From: PALSA-505 sp963762615
Lineage (GTDB): Bacteria; Actinomycetota; Actinomycetes; Streptosporangiales; Streptosporangiaceae
Direction: 5' to 3'
DNA: 64,000 nucleotides
Assembly: GCA_963762615.1 (NCBI GenBank)
Contig: CAVXLG010000003.1
Coordinates: 248,001 to 312,000, forward strand
The translations under genes were made by a program, and so were the position numbers. The notes under the pieces were generated by a model. The model was given only the letters and a program-made list of their open reading frames with translations, ran no database searches and was not told the DNA's origin. How positions within the stretch are numbered: position 1 is the first letter of the stretch; each line of letters begins with the position of its first letter. Below are positions 1 through 8,469 of the stretch, one piece after another.

Positions 1-1215
1 GCCGCGCTGCTCCAGCGAGCGCAGCGCCTTCTGCAGTGCCTCGGGGAAGCTGCGGCCGATCGCCATCGCCTCGCCCACCGACTTCATGTGCGTGGTGAGC
101 ACCGGGTCGGCGCCGGGGAACTTCTCGAAGGCGAACCGCGGCACCTTGACCACCACGTAGTCGAGCGCGGGCTCGAAGCTGGCCGGGGTCTCGCCGGTGA
201 TGTCGTTGCGGATCTCGTCGAGCGTGTAGCCGATGGCCAGCCTGGCCGCGATCTTGGCGATCGGGAACCCGGTGGCCTTGGACGCGAGGGCCGAGGACCG
301 CGACACCCGCGGGTTCATCTCGATCACGACCATCCGGCCGGTGTGCGGGTGCACGGCGAACTGGATGTTGCAGCCGCCGGTGTCCACGCCGACGGCGCGG
401 GTCACGGCGATCGCGGTGTCGCGCATCCGCTGGTACTCGCGGTCAGTGAGCGTCATGGCCGGCGCCACGGTCACCGAGTCGCCGGTGTGCACGCCCATCG
501 GGTCGATGTTCTCGATCGAGCAGACCACGACCACGTTGTCGGCGCGGTCGCGCATCAGCTCGAGCTCGAACTCCTTCCAGCCGAGGATCGACTCCTCGAG
601 CAGGACCTCGGCGACCGGGCTCGCGTCCAGTCCGGCGCCGGCGATCCGGCGCAGGTCACCGGCGTCGTAGGCGATGCCGGACCCGGACCCGCCGAGGGTG
701 TAGGACGGCCGGACCACCGTGGGGTAGCCGAGGCTCGCGGCGGTCTCCAGCGCCTCGTCGAGGCTGCGGCAGATCATGCTGGCCGGTACTTCGGCGCCCA
801 GCCGGGTGACCACCTCCTTGAACCGCTCCCGGTCCTCGCCCGCCCTGATCGCCTCGATGTCGGCGCCGATCAGCTCGACCCCGTACTCGGCCAGGGTGCC
901 GGCGTCGTGCAGGGCCACCGCGGCGTTCAGCGCCGTCTGGCCGCCCAGGGTCGGCAGCACCGCGTCCGGCCGCTCGATGGCGATCACCTTCTGCAGTACG
1001 TCCAGGGTGATCGGCTCCAGGTAGGTGGCGTCGGCGAACTCGGGGTCCGTCATGATCGTCGCCGGGTTGGAATTGACCAGGCTGACCCGCAGTCCCTCGC
1101 TCTTGAGCACGCGGCAGGCCTGGGTGCCCGAGTAGTCGAACTCGCACGCCTGGCCGATGACGATCGGACCGGAGCCGATGACGAGCACCGAGGTCAGGTC
1201 AGCGCGGCGCGGCAT
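1..1215 (-). CDS. carB: Carbamoyl-phosphate synthase large subunit, N-terminal 405 residues (cut by window edge)
   Basis: Makes carbamoyl phosphate from bicarbonate, ATP and the ammonia delivered by CarA, for pyrimidine and arginine synthesis. The visible part is the first ATP-grasp half. It opens MPRRADLTSVLVIGSGP and contains LPTLGGQTALN, a glycine-rich stretch near VRPSYTLGGSGSG, and the metal-site segment MNPRVSRSSALASKATG. The ATG at 1215-1213 lies 17 bases inside the end of carA, as expected for a translationally coupled carAB pair. The frame is open to base 1, so the C-terminal two thirds lie outside the window. A long open frame on the opposite strand is a shadow. Confidence 0.96.
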   Translation of the reverse strand, partial: MPRRADLTSVLVIGSGPIVIGQACEFDYSGTQACRVLKSEGLRVSLVNSNPATIMTDPEFADATYLEPITLDVLQKVIAIERPDAVLPTLGGQTALNAAVALHDAGTLAEYGVELIGADIEAIRAGEDRERFKEVVTRLGAEVPASMICRSLDEALETAASLGYPTVVRPSYTLGGSGSGIAYDAGDLRRIAGAGLDASPVAEVLLEESILGWKEFELELMRDRADNVVVVCSIENIDPMGVHTGDSVTVAPAMTLTDREYQRMRDTAIAVTRAVGVDTGGCNIQFAVHPHTGRMVVIEMNPRVSRSSALASKATGFPIAKIAARLAIGYTLDEIRNDITGETPASFEPALDYVVVKVPRFAFEKFPGADPVLTTHMKSVGEAMAIGRSFPEALQKALRSLEQRG

Positions 1216-2404
1216 GCCGTCCCCCAGGACGCCCGGCGGTCATCTTGGCCCCCTCCATCAGCGCGCAGAACTCGTCGAACAGGTAATCGGCTTCATGCGG
1301 GCCCGGCGCGGCCTCGGGATGGTACTGGACCCCGAACGCCGGCGCGTCGAGCAGCCGGACGCCCTCGACCACGCCGTCGTTGAGGTTCAGGTGGGACACG
1401 ACCGCGTACCCGTAGGGCGTATCGAACGGGACCAGCCGCCCGCGCGCGGCCGCCGGCGGCTCGTCGCCGGCCGCCGCGGCCGGGAGCTGCACGGCGAAAC
1501 CGTGGTTATGGCTGGTGATGTGCACCCGGCCGGTGCGCAGATCCATCACCGGCTGGTTGACCCCGCGGTGGCCGAACCGCAGCTTGTAGGTGGGCAGCCC
1601 CAGGGCCCGGCCCAGCAGCTGGCTGCCCAGGCAGATGCCGAAGACCGGGACGCCTGCCGCCAGCACCCCCCGCATCGCCTCGACCGCATAGCCGGCCGCC
1701 GCCGGATCGCCGGGGCCGTTGGAGAAGAACACGCCGTCGGGCGCGGCGGCGAGCACCTGGCCGGTGCCTGACCCGGCCGGCAGCACCCGCACCTCGCAGC
1801 CGCGCTGCGCCATCGCGCGCGGGGTGGATGCCTTGATCCCGAGGTCCACCGCGGCCACCCGGTAGCGCACCTTGATCCCGTCCGGGGGACTGACCGTGTA
1901 CGGCTCGGGCGTGCTGACCTCGCGGGCGAGGTCAGCTCCGGTCATGCCCGGGCTGGCCAGCACCCGCGGCAGCAGCTCGGCCGGGTCCGTGTGCTGCGTG
2001 CTGATCGCCGCGCGCATGGCGCCCCGCTCGCGCAGGTGCCTGGTGAGCGCGCGGGTACCGCTGATCGCGATGCCGGTGATGCCCTGGCCGGCCAGCTCGG
2101 CGTCCAGGCTGCGCCGGGAGCGCCAGTTCGAGGCGACCCGCGCGGGTTCGCGGATCACGTAGCCGCTTACCCAGATCCGGCGCGATTCGGCGTCCTCGTC
2201 GTTGATGCCCGTGTTGCCGATGTGCGGCGTGGTCATGGCGACGATCTGGCGGCAGTAGGACGGGTCGGTCAGGGTTTCCTGGTAGCCGGTCATGCCGGTG
2301 TTGAAGACCATCTCGCCGAACGCCTCGCCGGCGGCGCCGAACGCGGTTCCGCGAAACGCGCGGCCGTCCTCCAGGACGAGCACCGCGGGCCCGGCGGCGG
2401 CCAT
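1199..2404 (-). CDS. carA: Carbamoyl-phosphate synthase small (glutaminase) subunit
   Basis: Hydrolyses glutamine and channels ammonia to CarB. The protein has 401 residues, a normal length. The N-terminal domain carries FNTGMTGYQETLTDPSY. The C-terminal class I glutamine amidotransferase domain has the nucleophile Cys258 in FGICLGSQLLG and His362/Glu364 in YHPEAAP. The residue two after the nucleophile glycine is Ser rather than the His of many CarA proteins; this position varies. Its start abuts the pyrC stop at 2404 and its end overlaps carB, so it is the fourth gene of a pyrR-pyrB-pyrC-carA-carB operon. Confidence 0.96.
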   Translation of the reverse strand: MAAAGPAVLVLEDGRAFRGTAFGAAGEAFGEMVFNTGMTGYQETLTDPSYCRQIVAMTTPHIGNTGINDEDAESRRIWVSGYVIREPARVASNWRSRRSLDAELAGQGITGIAISGTRALTRHLRERGAMRAAISTQHTDPAELLPRVLASPGMTGADLAREVSTPEPYTVSPPDGIKVRYRVAAVDLGIKASTPRAMAQRGCEVRVLPAGSGTGQVLAAAPDGVFFSNGPGDPAAAGYAVEAMRGVLAAGVPVFGICLGSQLLGRALGLPTYKLRFGHRGVNQPVMDLRTGRVHITSHNHGFAVQLPAAAAGDEPPAAARGRLVPFDTPYGYAVVSHLNLNDGVVEGVRLLDAPAFGVQYHPEAAPGPHEADYLFDEFCALMEGAKMTAGRPGGRHAAPR

Positions 2405-3677
2405 CAGGCCAGCTTCCCGTCGAGCACGGTCGGCTCGCCGCGCAGGAACGTGGCCACCACCCGTCCCGGCAGCACCAGGCCGGCGAACGGGCTGTTGCGG
2501 CTCTTGGACGCGTGCCCGGCCGGGTCAACGGCTTCGGCGTGGCCGGGATCGTAAAGAGTCAGGCTGGCCGGGGCGCCGGGCTGCAACGGGTGGCCGTGCC
2601 CGGCCAGCCGGCCGATCCTGGCCGGCCGCAGCGACATCCGGTCGGCGACCTCAGCCCAGCTGAGCAGGCCCGTGTCCACCATCGCGTGCTGGACCACGCG
2701 CAGCGCGGTCTCCAGGCCGGTCATGCCGAACGCGGCGGTCTCCCACTCGGTCTCCTTGTCCTCCAGCGGATGCGGGGCATGATCGGTGGCCACGCAGTCG
2801 ATGGTCCCATCGGCCAGGCCCTGGCGGAGCGCGGCCACGTCCTGCTGGGTGCGCAGCGGGGGGTTGACCTTGTAGACCGGGTCGTAGCCCTCGGCCAGCT
2901 CGTCGGTGAGCAGCAGGTGGTGCGGGGTGACCTCCGCGGTCACCCGCCATCCCTTCGACTTCGCCCAGCGGATGATCTCGACCGAGCCCGCGGTGGAGAC
3001 GTGGCAGACGTGCAGCGCCGAGCCGACGTGCGCGGCCAGCAGGCAGTCCCGGGCGATGACCGATTCCTCGGCCGCGGCAGGCCAGCCGGCCAGGCCGAGA
3101 CGGCCGGACACCTCGCCCTCGTTCAGCTGCGCGCCTTCGGTCAGCCTGGGCTCCTGAGCGTGCTGCGCGATCACGCCGTCGAACGCCTTGACGTACTCGA
3201 GCGCGCGGCGCATGAGCCTGGCGTCGGACACGCAGTTGCCGTCGTCGGAGAATACCCGGACCCGCGCGGCCGAGTCCGCCATCGCGCCGAGCTCGGCCAG
3301 CCTGGTGCCGCCGAGGCCGGCCGTCACGGCGCCGACCGGCTGCACGTCGCAGTGCCCGCTCTGGCGGCCGAGCCGCCAGACCTGCTCGACGACCCCCGCC
3401 GTATCGGCCACCGGGTCGGTGTTGGCCATCGCGTGCACCGCGGTGTACCCGCCGAGCGCGGCCGCCTGGGTGCCGGTCTGCACCGTCTCGGCGTCCTCCC
3501 GGCCGGGCTCGCGCAGGTGGGTGTGCAGGTCGACCAGGCCGGGCAGCGCGATCAGCCCGCCGGCGTCGATGACCCGGGCAGCCGGGGCCGGCCGGCGGCT
3601 ATCGCGCCGCCGCGGATGCAGATGTCGGCGGGGTCGCCGCCGGCCGGCCGGGCGCCCTTGATCAGCCAGCCGGTCAT
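2404..3677 (-). CDS. pyrC: Dihydroorotase (one apparent -1 frameshift near its 5' end)
   Basis: Cyclises carbamoyl aspartate to dihydroorotate. The metal-binding motif GLVDLHTHLREPG, the segments HAMANTDPV and QHAQEPRLTEG, HVCHVSTAGS, AEVTPHHLLLTDE and CVATDHAPH identify a class I dihydroorotase. The ATG at 3677 overlaps a TGA as ATGA, and its frame gives the normal start MTGWLIKGARPAGG. About 75-90 bases in, near 3590-3610, the conserved sequence jumps to another frame and continues as ARVIDAGGLIALPG. Adding one base makes the span exactly 425 codons, a normal length. I read this as a missing base in a GC run, not a real truncation. Confidence 0.9.
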
Positions 3678-4644
3678 CCGCCCGCCCCCGCCGACGCCGG
3701 CTGGCGGCCGGCTCCTGGCCGCCGAGCAGCAGGTAGAGCACCGCCATCCGGACGCTCACCCCGTTGGCCACCTGCTCGACGATCGTGGACCTGGGGCCGT
3801 CGGCGACCTCGGCCGCGATCTCGACGCCGCGGTTCATCGGGCCCGGGTGCATGACCACCGCGTGCTCGGGCAGCGTCGCCATCCGGGCACTGTCCAGGCC
3901 GTACCTGCGGCTGTACTCGCGCTCGCTCGGGAAGTACGCGGCGTTCATCCGCTCCCGCTGTACCCGCAGCACCATCACCACGTCACTCTTGGGCAGCGCC
4001 GCGTCCAGGTCGTACCCGGTCGCGCAGGGCCAGCCGCCGATCTCGACCGGGAACAGGGTGGGCGGCGCGACCAGGGTCACCTCGGCGCCGAGCGTGCTCA
4101 GCAGCAGCACGTTGGACCGCGCCACCCGGCTGTGCAGCACGTCGCCGACGATCGTGACCCTCAGCCCGTCCAGTCCCTCGCCGCCGCCCCGCCGGGCGCC
4201 GAGCCTGCGCCGGATCGTGAACGCGTCCAGCAGCGCCTGGGTGGGGTGCTCGTGCGCGCCGTCCCCGGCGTTCACCACGCTGCCGCGTACCCAGCCCGCG
4301 AGCCGGTGCGGCGCGCCCGACGCGCTGTGCCGGACGACGACCGCGTCGGCGCCCATCGCCTCCAGGGTCAGCGCGGTGTCCTTGAGGCTCTCCCCCTTGG
4401 CCACGCTCGAACCCTTGACCGAGAAGTTGATCACGTCGGCGGACAGCCGCTTGGCGGCCGCCTCGAACGAGATCCTGGTCCGGGTGGAGTCCTCGAAGAA
4501 CAGGTTCACCACGGTGCGGCCGCGCAGCGTGGGCAGCTTCTTGATCGGACGGTCGGCAACCTGCGCGAGCTCGTCCGCGGTATCCAGGATGAGCAGGGCA
4601 TCATCCCTGGTCAGGTCCCCGGCGGAGATCAGGTGGCGGTTCAT
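3674..4644 (-). CDS. pyrB: Aspartate carbamoyltransferase catalytic chain (apparent frameshift at 3' end)
   Basis: Transfers carbamoyl phosphate to aspartate. The carbamoyl-phosphate motif FFEDSTRTRISFE, the segment VVRHSASGAPHRLA, and NAGDGAHEHPTQALLD are present, followed by MHPGPMNRGVE. Read literally, the frame runs without a stop into pyrC and gives a 746-residue PyrB-PyrC fusion, but the linker is an arginine-rich stretch typical of out-of-frame GC-rich DNA. One added base between about 3690 and 3720 puts the stop at 3674-3676 (ATGA overlap with pyrC) and yields 323 residues, a normal length. The start overlaps the pyrR stop as ATGA. Confidence 0.92.
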
Positions 4645-5246
4645 GCCCGGCGTCCCGCCCGGCGGCCCGGGCGCGGTGCTCCCGGCGGCGGGCTCTCGCC
4701 GAGCAGCACCGCGTCCTGGCCGTCGGTCTCGCTGAGCAGCACCCGCACCACCTGCTGCCGGGACGTCGGCAGGTTCTTGCCCACGTAGTCCGCCCGGATC
4801 GGCAGCTCCCGGTGCCCGCGGTCCACCAGCACGGCGAGCCGCACCGCGCGCGGCCTGCCGAGGTCGTTGAGCGCGTCCAGCGCGGCCCGCACCGTGCGCC
4901 CGGAGTACAGCACGTCGTCCACGAGCACCACGGTCTTTCCCTCGATGCCGTCCGGCGGCAGGTCGGTGGGACCCAGCGCGCGGGCCGGGCGCAGTCTCAG
5001 GTCGTCGCGGTACATGGTGATGTCAACCGACCCGGCCGGAACGGGATGCCCCTCCACCTGCCGGATGCACGCGGCGAGGCGGGCGGCCAGCGGGACGCCG
5101 CGGGTGGGGATGCCGAGCAGGACGACGCCTTCAGCGCCCCGGGTCCGCTCGAGGATCTCGTGCGCGATGCGGGTGACCGCCCGGCCGATGTCGGCCGCAT
5201 CCAGGACGGCCTTGGGGCCGGCCTGGGCAGATAGACCTGCAGGCAT
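4641..5246 (-). CDS. pyrR: Bifunctional pyr operon regulator / uracil phosphoribosyltransferase
   Basis: An RNA-binding repressor of pyrimidine genes, usually with residual uracil phosphoribosyltransferase activity. It has 201 residues, with the PRPP-binding motif VVLVDDVLYSGRTVRAAL and the SVDITMYRDDLR segment. I chose the ATG at 5246 because GGGGAAGGGAG lies 8 bases upstream and the protein then has normal length. The frame stays open to 5465, but those 73 extra codons look like untranslated leader. It is the first gene of the operon; its stop overlaps pyrB as ATGA. A PyrR-type RNA hairpin sits over its own ribosome binding site, pointing to autoregulation. Confidence 0.94.
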   Translation of the reverse strand: MPAGLSAQAGPKAVLDAADIGRAVTRIAHEILERTRGAEGVVLLGIPTRGVPLAARLAACIRQVEGHPVPAGSVDITMYRDDLRLRPARALGPTDLPPDGIEGKTVVLVDDVLYSGRTVRAALDALNDLGRPRAVRLAVLVDRGHRELPIRADYVGKNLPTSRQQVVRVLLSETDGQDAVLLGESPPPGAPRPGRRAGRRA

Positions 5247-5256
5247 AAATAGGACT

Positions 5257-5288
5257 CCCTTCCCCGCCTCACCGGACGGGCTTAAAGG
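5257..5288 (-). promoter_or_regulatory. PyrR-binding RNA hairpin overlapping the pyrR ribosome binding site
   Basis: On the minus strand the leader contains GTCCGGTGAGGC (plus 5266-5277), matching the conserved PyrR binding loop (UCCnGnGAGG). It is enclosed by CCCG/CGGG and by CCTT (5285-5288) with AAGG (5258-5261). The 3' side of the stem contains the Shine-Dalgarno sequence GAAGGGAG, so PyrR binding would block translation directly. Translational control of this type is known for mycobacterial pyr operons; its use here is inferred. Confidence 0.8.
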
Positions 5289-5470
5289 ATGTCTGTCCAC
5301 GCCACCGTAGCAGGCTTCGCGGGCGCGCCCGCACATGTACACGCGGCCGGGCCGCGCCGGTCGTCTTCCCGGCCGCGAAGGCATGCCCGGATGCCGCCGG
5401 CCCGTGGCTGGCGCGCGGCCCGGCCCGGGATGGGCTGACTGGCAATTTGAACCACTTTTCGGCATTCGAC

Positions 5471-5511
5471 TTGACCTAGGCGCCCTCGCGGCTTACCGTC
5501 ACTGTCCGTAA
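5471..5511 (+). promoter_or_regulatory. bldD promoter with a candidate BldD operator
   Basis: TTGACC at 5471-5476 and TACCGT at 5494-5499 are spaced by 17 bases, a good vegetative-type promoter facing bldD. Immediately after it, TCAC-N5-GTAA at 5499-5511 is a half-palindrome resembling the BldD box. BldD is known to repress its own gene in Streptomyces, so autoregulation is plausible. The rest of the roughly 300-base pyrR-bldD interval shows only the pyr leader. Confidence 0.55.
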
Positions 5512-5548
5512 CCACAAACCCGTGCTTATTGGCTGGGGGCCGAAGATC

Positions 5549-6043
5549 ATGCCATCTGAGTACGCCAAGACCCTTGGTGCGCGGCTGCGCGCCATCCGCA
5601 CCCAGCAAGGTCTGTCGCTGCACGGTGTCGAGGAGAAGTCACGCGGCCGGTGGAAGGCCGTCGTGGTGGGCTCCTACGAGCGCGGGGACCGCTCGGTGAC
5701 CGTGCAGAAGCTGGCTGAGCTGGCCGAGTTCTACGGCGTGCCGGTATCGGAGCTGCTGCCCGGTGACGCTGCGCCAACCCCTCTTGCGCCTGCCCCCAAG
5801 CTGGTCATCGACCTGGAGCGGATGGGACAGCTGCCCAAGGAACAGGCCGGACCGCTGGCCCGCTACGTGGCGACCATCCAGAGCCAGCGCGGTGACTACA
5901 ACGGCCGGGTGCTGTCCATCAGGCAGGAGGACCTGCGCTCGCTCGCAGTCATCTATGACAAGTCTCCCGTTGACCTCACCGAGGAACTGATCAGCTGGGG
6001 GGTGCTCGACTCCGAGGCCCGCAGCGCCGTCGAGGCGTTCTGA
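5549..6043 (+). CDS. bldD: Developmental master regulator BldD
   Basis: A DNA-binding regulator that, bound to tetrameric c-di-GMP, holds back sporulation genes during vegetative growth. It has 164 residues. The N-terminal helix-turn-helix (about residues 5-70) contains RAIRTQQGLSLHGVEEKS and VVVGSYERGDRSVTVQ, nearly identical to Streptomyces BldD. The C-terminal domain carries the c-di-GMP signature as RGD-X8-RQED, with Glu where the usual RQDD has Asp; the ligand-contacting Arg and last Asp are kept. I chose the ATG at 5549 to match the family start MxSEYAK. The bldD-pyrR arrangement is also seen in Streptomyces. The last codons are copied in the array that follows. Confidence 0.97.
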   Translation: MPSEYAKTLGARLRAIRTQQGLSLHGVEEKSRGRWKAVVVGSYERGDRSVTVQKLAELAEFYGVPVSELLPGDAAPTPLAPAPKLVIDLERMGQLPKEQAGPLARYVATIQSQRGDYNGRVLSIRQEDLRSLAVIYDKSPVDLTEELISWGVLDSEARSAVEAF

Positions 6044-6168
6044 GCCTGAACGGTCCGATCCCGAGGCGTTCTGACCCTGAGGCGTTCTGATCCGGAGACG
6101 GTCTGACCCTGAGGCGTTCTGACCGAGACGCCTGAGCCCGGGGACGGTTTGACCCTGAGGGGTCCTGA
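6032..6168. repeat. Degenerate 16-bp tandem array that begins on the bldD stop codon
   Basis: The last 12 bases of bldD, gaggcgttctga, recur with a period near 16 bases, at about 6032, 6048, 6063, 6079, 6095, 6111, 6125, 6141 and 6157. Several copies are exact and each keeps a TGA. The array fills most of the gap between bldD and the convergent HEPN gene. There is no coding signal across it and no nearby transposase. Confidence 0.85.
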
Positions 6169-6224
6169 CCCGTCCGGGCTGTGTGCAGCATGGTGCCGTC
6201 GCGTCAGGCGCGGCGCGGGTGAAC

Positions 6225-6677
6225 TTATCCGGCGGTGCGCAGCGGCAACAGCGGGCTCGACGGCACGCCCAGCACCGACTCGGCCAGGGACAGGAAAGTC
6301 TCCGCGTCCCGCAGCAGGTCGTCCGCCTCGCCGGCGGCGACCGAGCGGGACAGTCCCGCCTCCGCGGCCGCCCGCTTCCCGGCCCCCGCCGCGAAAAACG
6401 CGGCCCACTCGGACAGCGCGGGTTCCACCTGGGGAAGCAGTTCCCAGACGCTGCGCGGCGCGCTGCGCCGTCTTCCCCGGGCGGGCTCGGCCCGGGCCGC
6501 CACGACCGCCGCGGCCGCCCGCAGAGCGGCCAGATGGGCCGCGACGTACTTCCCGCCCGGGTCCGGTGTGCCCTCGGCATCGGCGAGGCCGCGCCGGGCG
6601 GACTCCAGGAGCGCGAGCGCCGAGGGCGCCACCCGGCATCGCGCCCGGCTCGCAGATGCTGACAGGACCGTGTTCAT
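6225..6677 (-). CDS. SAV_6107-type HEPN-domain protein
   Basis: A small, mostly helical protein of 150 residues. Features recalling the actinobacterial SAV_6107 HEPN family are an N-terminal helix with ALALLESARRGLADA, GGKYVAAHLAALRAAAAVVA, and a tryptophan-containing SVWELLPQVEPALSEWAAFF. HEPN proteins are often nucleotide- or RNA-related, but I see no RX4-6H RNase motif and give no activity. The start at 6677 follows a long GGAGGAGGAGGTGG ribosome binding site. In other actinomycetes such a gene often lies close to a GNAT gene and metF, as here. Family assignment is from memory of its pattern. Confidence 0.7.
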   Translation of the reverse strand: MNTVLSASASRARCRVAPSALALLESARRGLADAEGTPDPGGKYVAAHLAALRAAAAVVAARAEPARGRRRSAPRSVWELLPQVEPALSEWAAFFAAGAGKRAAAEAGLSRSVAAGEADDLLRDAETFLSLAESVLGVPSSPLLPLRTAG

Positions 6678-6810
6678 CTCCACCTCCTCCTCCTCCTGCG
6701 TGCGGGGCTGAGGGCCAGGCGAGGCGCTTCCCCTCACCTCGCCTGGCTTGCACCGGGCCCGTCCGTTGGGGGGCTCGCGGCCAGGCCCGGCAGCTCCGCC
6801 TGAGCTCTAT

Positions 6811-6936
6811 TCGAACACAGATTCGTCTGAGAGTCCAGCATGATTTGTACGTGCTTTCGAAAGTAGCCGACGGGTCCGACAGTATTCCCGGACGGCCCGC
6901 GAGCCGCCGGCGGCCTGATGGCCTAGGCTCACCGGG
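6811..6936 (+). promoter_or_regulatory. Upstream region of the GNAT gene with a leaderless-type -10
   Basis: TAGGCT at 6924-6929 stands 7 bases before the GTG at 6937, the arrangement expected for a leaderless transcript. Further upstream, TCGAAC-N4-ATTCGT at 6811-6826 is two mismatches from an actinobacterial SOS box and is too weak to call. The rest of 6678-6936 shows nothing else I can support. Confidence 0.4.
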
Positions 6937-7558
6937 GTGCGGACTAACGCCGGTCGTCGCGAGCCGTGCCCCGGGCTGAGGGAACTGGATGCGGCGGCCT
7001 TCACCGCCGGCCTGGACCCGCTGATGGACGTGTACCAGGCCGCGATGGGCGTGGCCGCCGTCCAGCTGCCCGGGCGGCGCGCGATCATGCAAGCCCATAC
7101 GGCCCATCCGGCCTTCCGCGCGCTCATCGTCACGGGGACGCCGCGGGGCGCGGCGGGCGAGACGGCGGCCGACCCCGGCCCGGTCGTCGCGTTCGCCTAC
7201 GGGTTTCGCGGCGGCCGCGGCCAGTGGTGGCATGATCTCGTCCGCTCAGCCCTGACCTCCGCGTCGGGGCACGCCGCCGCCGCCGGGTGGCTGGACGACT
7301 CCTTCGAGGTCGCCGAGCTGCACGTCCGCCCGGAGTACCAGCGGCGCGGCATCGGCAGGCAGCTGCTGTTCCGGCTGACCGGCGACCGGGCCGAGCGCAC
7401 GGCCGTGCTGTCGACCATGGACGCCAACTCGCCCGCGCGGCGGCTGTACCGCAGCGCCGGGCTTCACCGACCTGCTGACCGGCTACCGGTTCTCCGGCAC
7501 GCCGGTGCCCTATGCGGTCATGGGCGCCGCGCTGCCGCTGCGCGGTGCCCCCTCCTGA
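6937..7558 (+). CDS. GNAT-family N-acetyltransferase (one apparent frameshift)
   Basis: Transfers an acyl group from acetyl-CoA to an unknown amine. Residues about 115-150 show the GNAT core: VAELHVRPEYQRRGIGRQLL is the acetyl-CoA pyrophosphate loop, followed by LSTMDANSPARRLYRSAG. After that glycine the conserved ending (FTDLLTGYRFSGTPVPYAV, then a short tail to the TGA at 7556) lies in another frame. Removing one base near 7463 restores it and gives about 206 residues. Without the repair the frame runs antisense through metF. The 3' end overlaps convergent metF by 49 bases. The start is GTG, preceded by a leaderless-type promoter. Confidence 0.85.
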
Positions 7559-8463
7559 AGCGGCCGACCGCCGAGCCCGAGGTGCTGGTAGATCTCCCTG
7601 GTCGCCCGGGATCCGTTGAGGGTGTAGAAGTGCAGCCCGGGTACTCCCCCGGCGAGCAGCCGCTCGCACATCTGCGCCGCGTACTCGACGCCGATCTGCC
7701 GCATCGCGGCCCGGTCGCCGGCGTGCTCACGTATCCGCGACCCGAGTCCGGACGGGAACCTGGCCCCGGACAGCAGGACTATCCGGTCGATCATCGACAC
7801 GCTGGTGATCGGCATGATTCCCGGGATGATCGGCACCTGGCAGCCGTGCGCCGTCACCCGGTCACGGAACCTCAGGTAGTCGTCGGGGTAGAAGAACAGC
7901 TGGGTGATCGCGAAGTCCGCGCCCGCCCGGCACTTGCGGACGAAGTGGGCGGCATCAGTGTCGGCGTCCGCCGACCGCGGGTGCTTCTCCGGGAACGCGG
8001 CGACGCCTACGCAGAAGTCGCCTGATGCCCTGATCAGGCGGACGAGCTCCTCGGCGTAGCTGAGGCCCCGGGCGTGCGGTACCCACGGCCCGCTCGGGTC
8101 GCCGGGCGGGTCGCCGCGCAGCGCGAGCACGTTGCGCACCCCGACGGCGGCATAGGAGCCCACGACCCGCCTGAGCTCGGCCACCGAGTGGTTCACCGCG
8201 GTGAGGTGGCCGACCGGAGTGAGCGTGGTTTCCCCGGCTATCCGGCCGGTAACCCGTACCGTGCGGTCCCGCGTTGACCCGCCCGCGCCGTAGGTGACGG
8301 AAACGAACGTGGGCGCGAGCGGCTCTAGCTGGCGGATGGCCAGCCAGAGCTTGCGTTCGTCCTCCCCGGTCTTGGGCGGCATGAACTCGAAGGAGAAGGA
8401 CTGGCTGCCGGCCGCCAGCAGGTCGCGGATGGCGGGCGCGCGCGGGAGGCGGTATCGGGGCAT
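7510..8463 (-). CDS. metF: 5,10-methylenetetrahydrofolate reductase
   Basis: Reduces methylene-THF to methyl-THF for methionine synthesis. The protein has 317 residues in a TIM-barrel flavoprotein fold. SFEFMPPKTGEDER holds the early Glu of the active site, then FVSVTYGAGGSTRDRT, NVLALRGDPPGD, FAITQLFFYPDDYLRF and IIPGIMPITS appear in the family order. The ATG at 8463 has TAGCCT 6 bases upstream, so the mRNA is probably leaderless, back to back with the polyprenyl synthetase promoter in a 38-base gap. Confidence 0.95.
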   Translation of the reverse strand: MPRYRLPRAPAIRDLLAAGSQSFSFEFMPPKTGEDERKLWLAIRQLEPLAPTFVSVTYGAGGSTRDRTVRVTGRIAGETTLTPVGHLTAVNHSVAELRRVVGSYAAVGVRNVLALRGDPPGDPSGPWVPHARGLSYAEELVRLIRASGDFCVGVAAFPEKHPRSADADTDAAHFVRKCRAGADFAITQLFFYPDDYLRFRDRVTAHGCQVPIIPGIMPITSVSMIDRIVLLSGARFPSGLGSRIREHAGDRAAMRQIGVEYAAQMCERLLAGGVPGLHFYTLNGSRATREIYQHLGLGGRPLQEGAPRSGSAAPMTA

Positions 8464-8469
8464 GGACCA

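Noticed and set aside
88..1383. Long open frames antisense to conserved genes (also about 2512-4788, 14046-16121, 32453-34150 and 44242-46668)
   Set aside because: They lie opposite well-conserved genes, are Arg/Pro/His-rich with no domain, and arise from very high GC at third codon positions.
1619..1640. Defective CarA because Ser replaces the His that follows GICLG
   Set aside because: This position is variable among CarA proteins, and the Cys, His and Glu of the catalytic triad are intact.
3674..3740. Programmed ribosomal frameshift between pyrB and pyrC
   Set aside because: No slippery heptamer or stimulatory structure is evident, and similar one-base breaks occur in many unrelated genes of the window.
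5247..5465. N-terminal extension of PyrR to an upstream start
   Set aside because: The extension has no similarity to PyrR, covers the PyrR RNA element, and the ATG at 5246 has a good ribosome binding site.
6032..6168. CRISPR array or repeat-type mobile element at the tandem arrays
   Set aside because: Units are directly adjacent without unique spacers, differ from locus to locus, and no cas or transposase gene is present.
6811..6826. LexA/SOS box (TCGAAC-N4-ATTCGT)
   Set aside because: Two mismatches in the second half-site, and neither flanking gene is a typical SOS gene.
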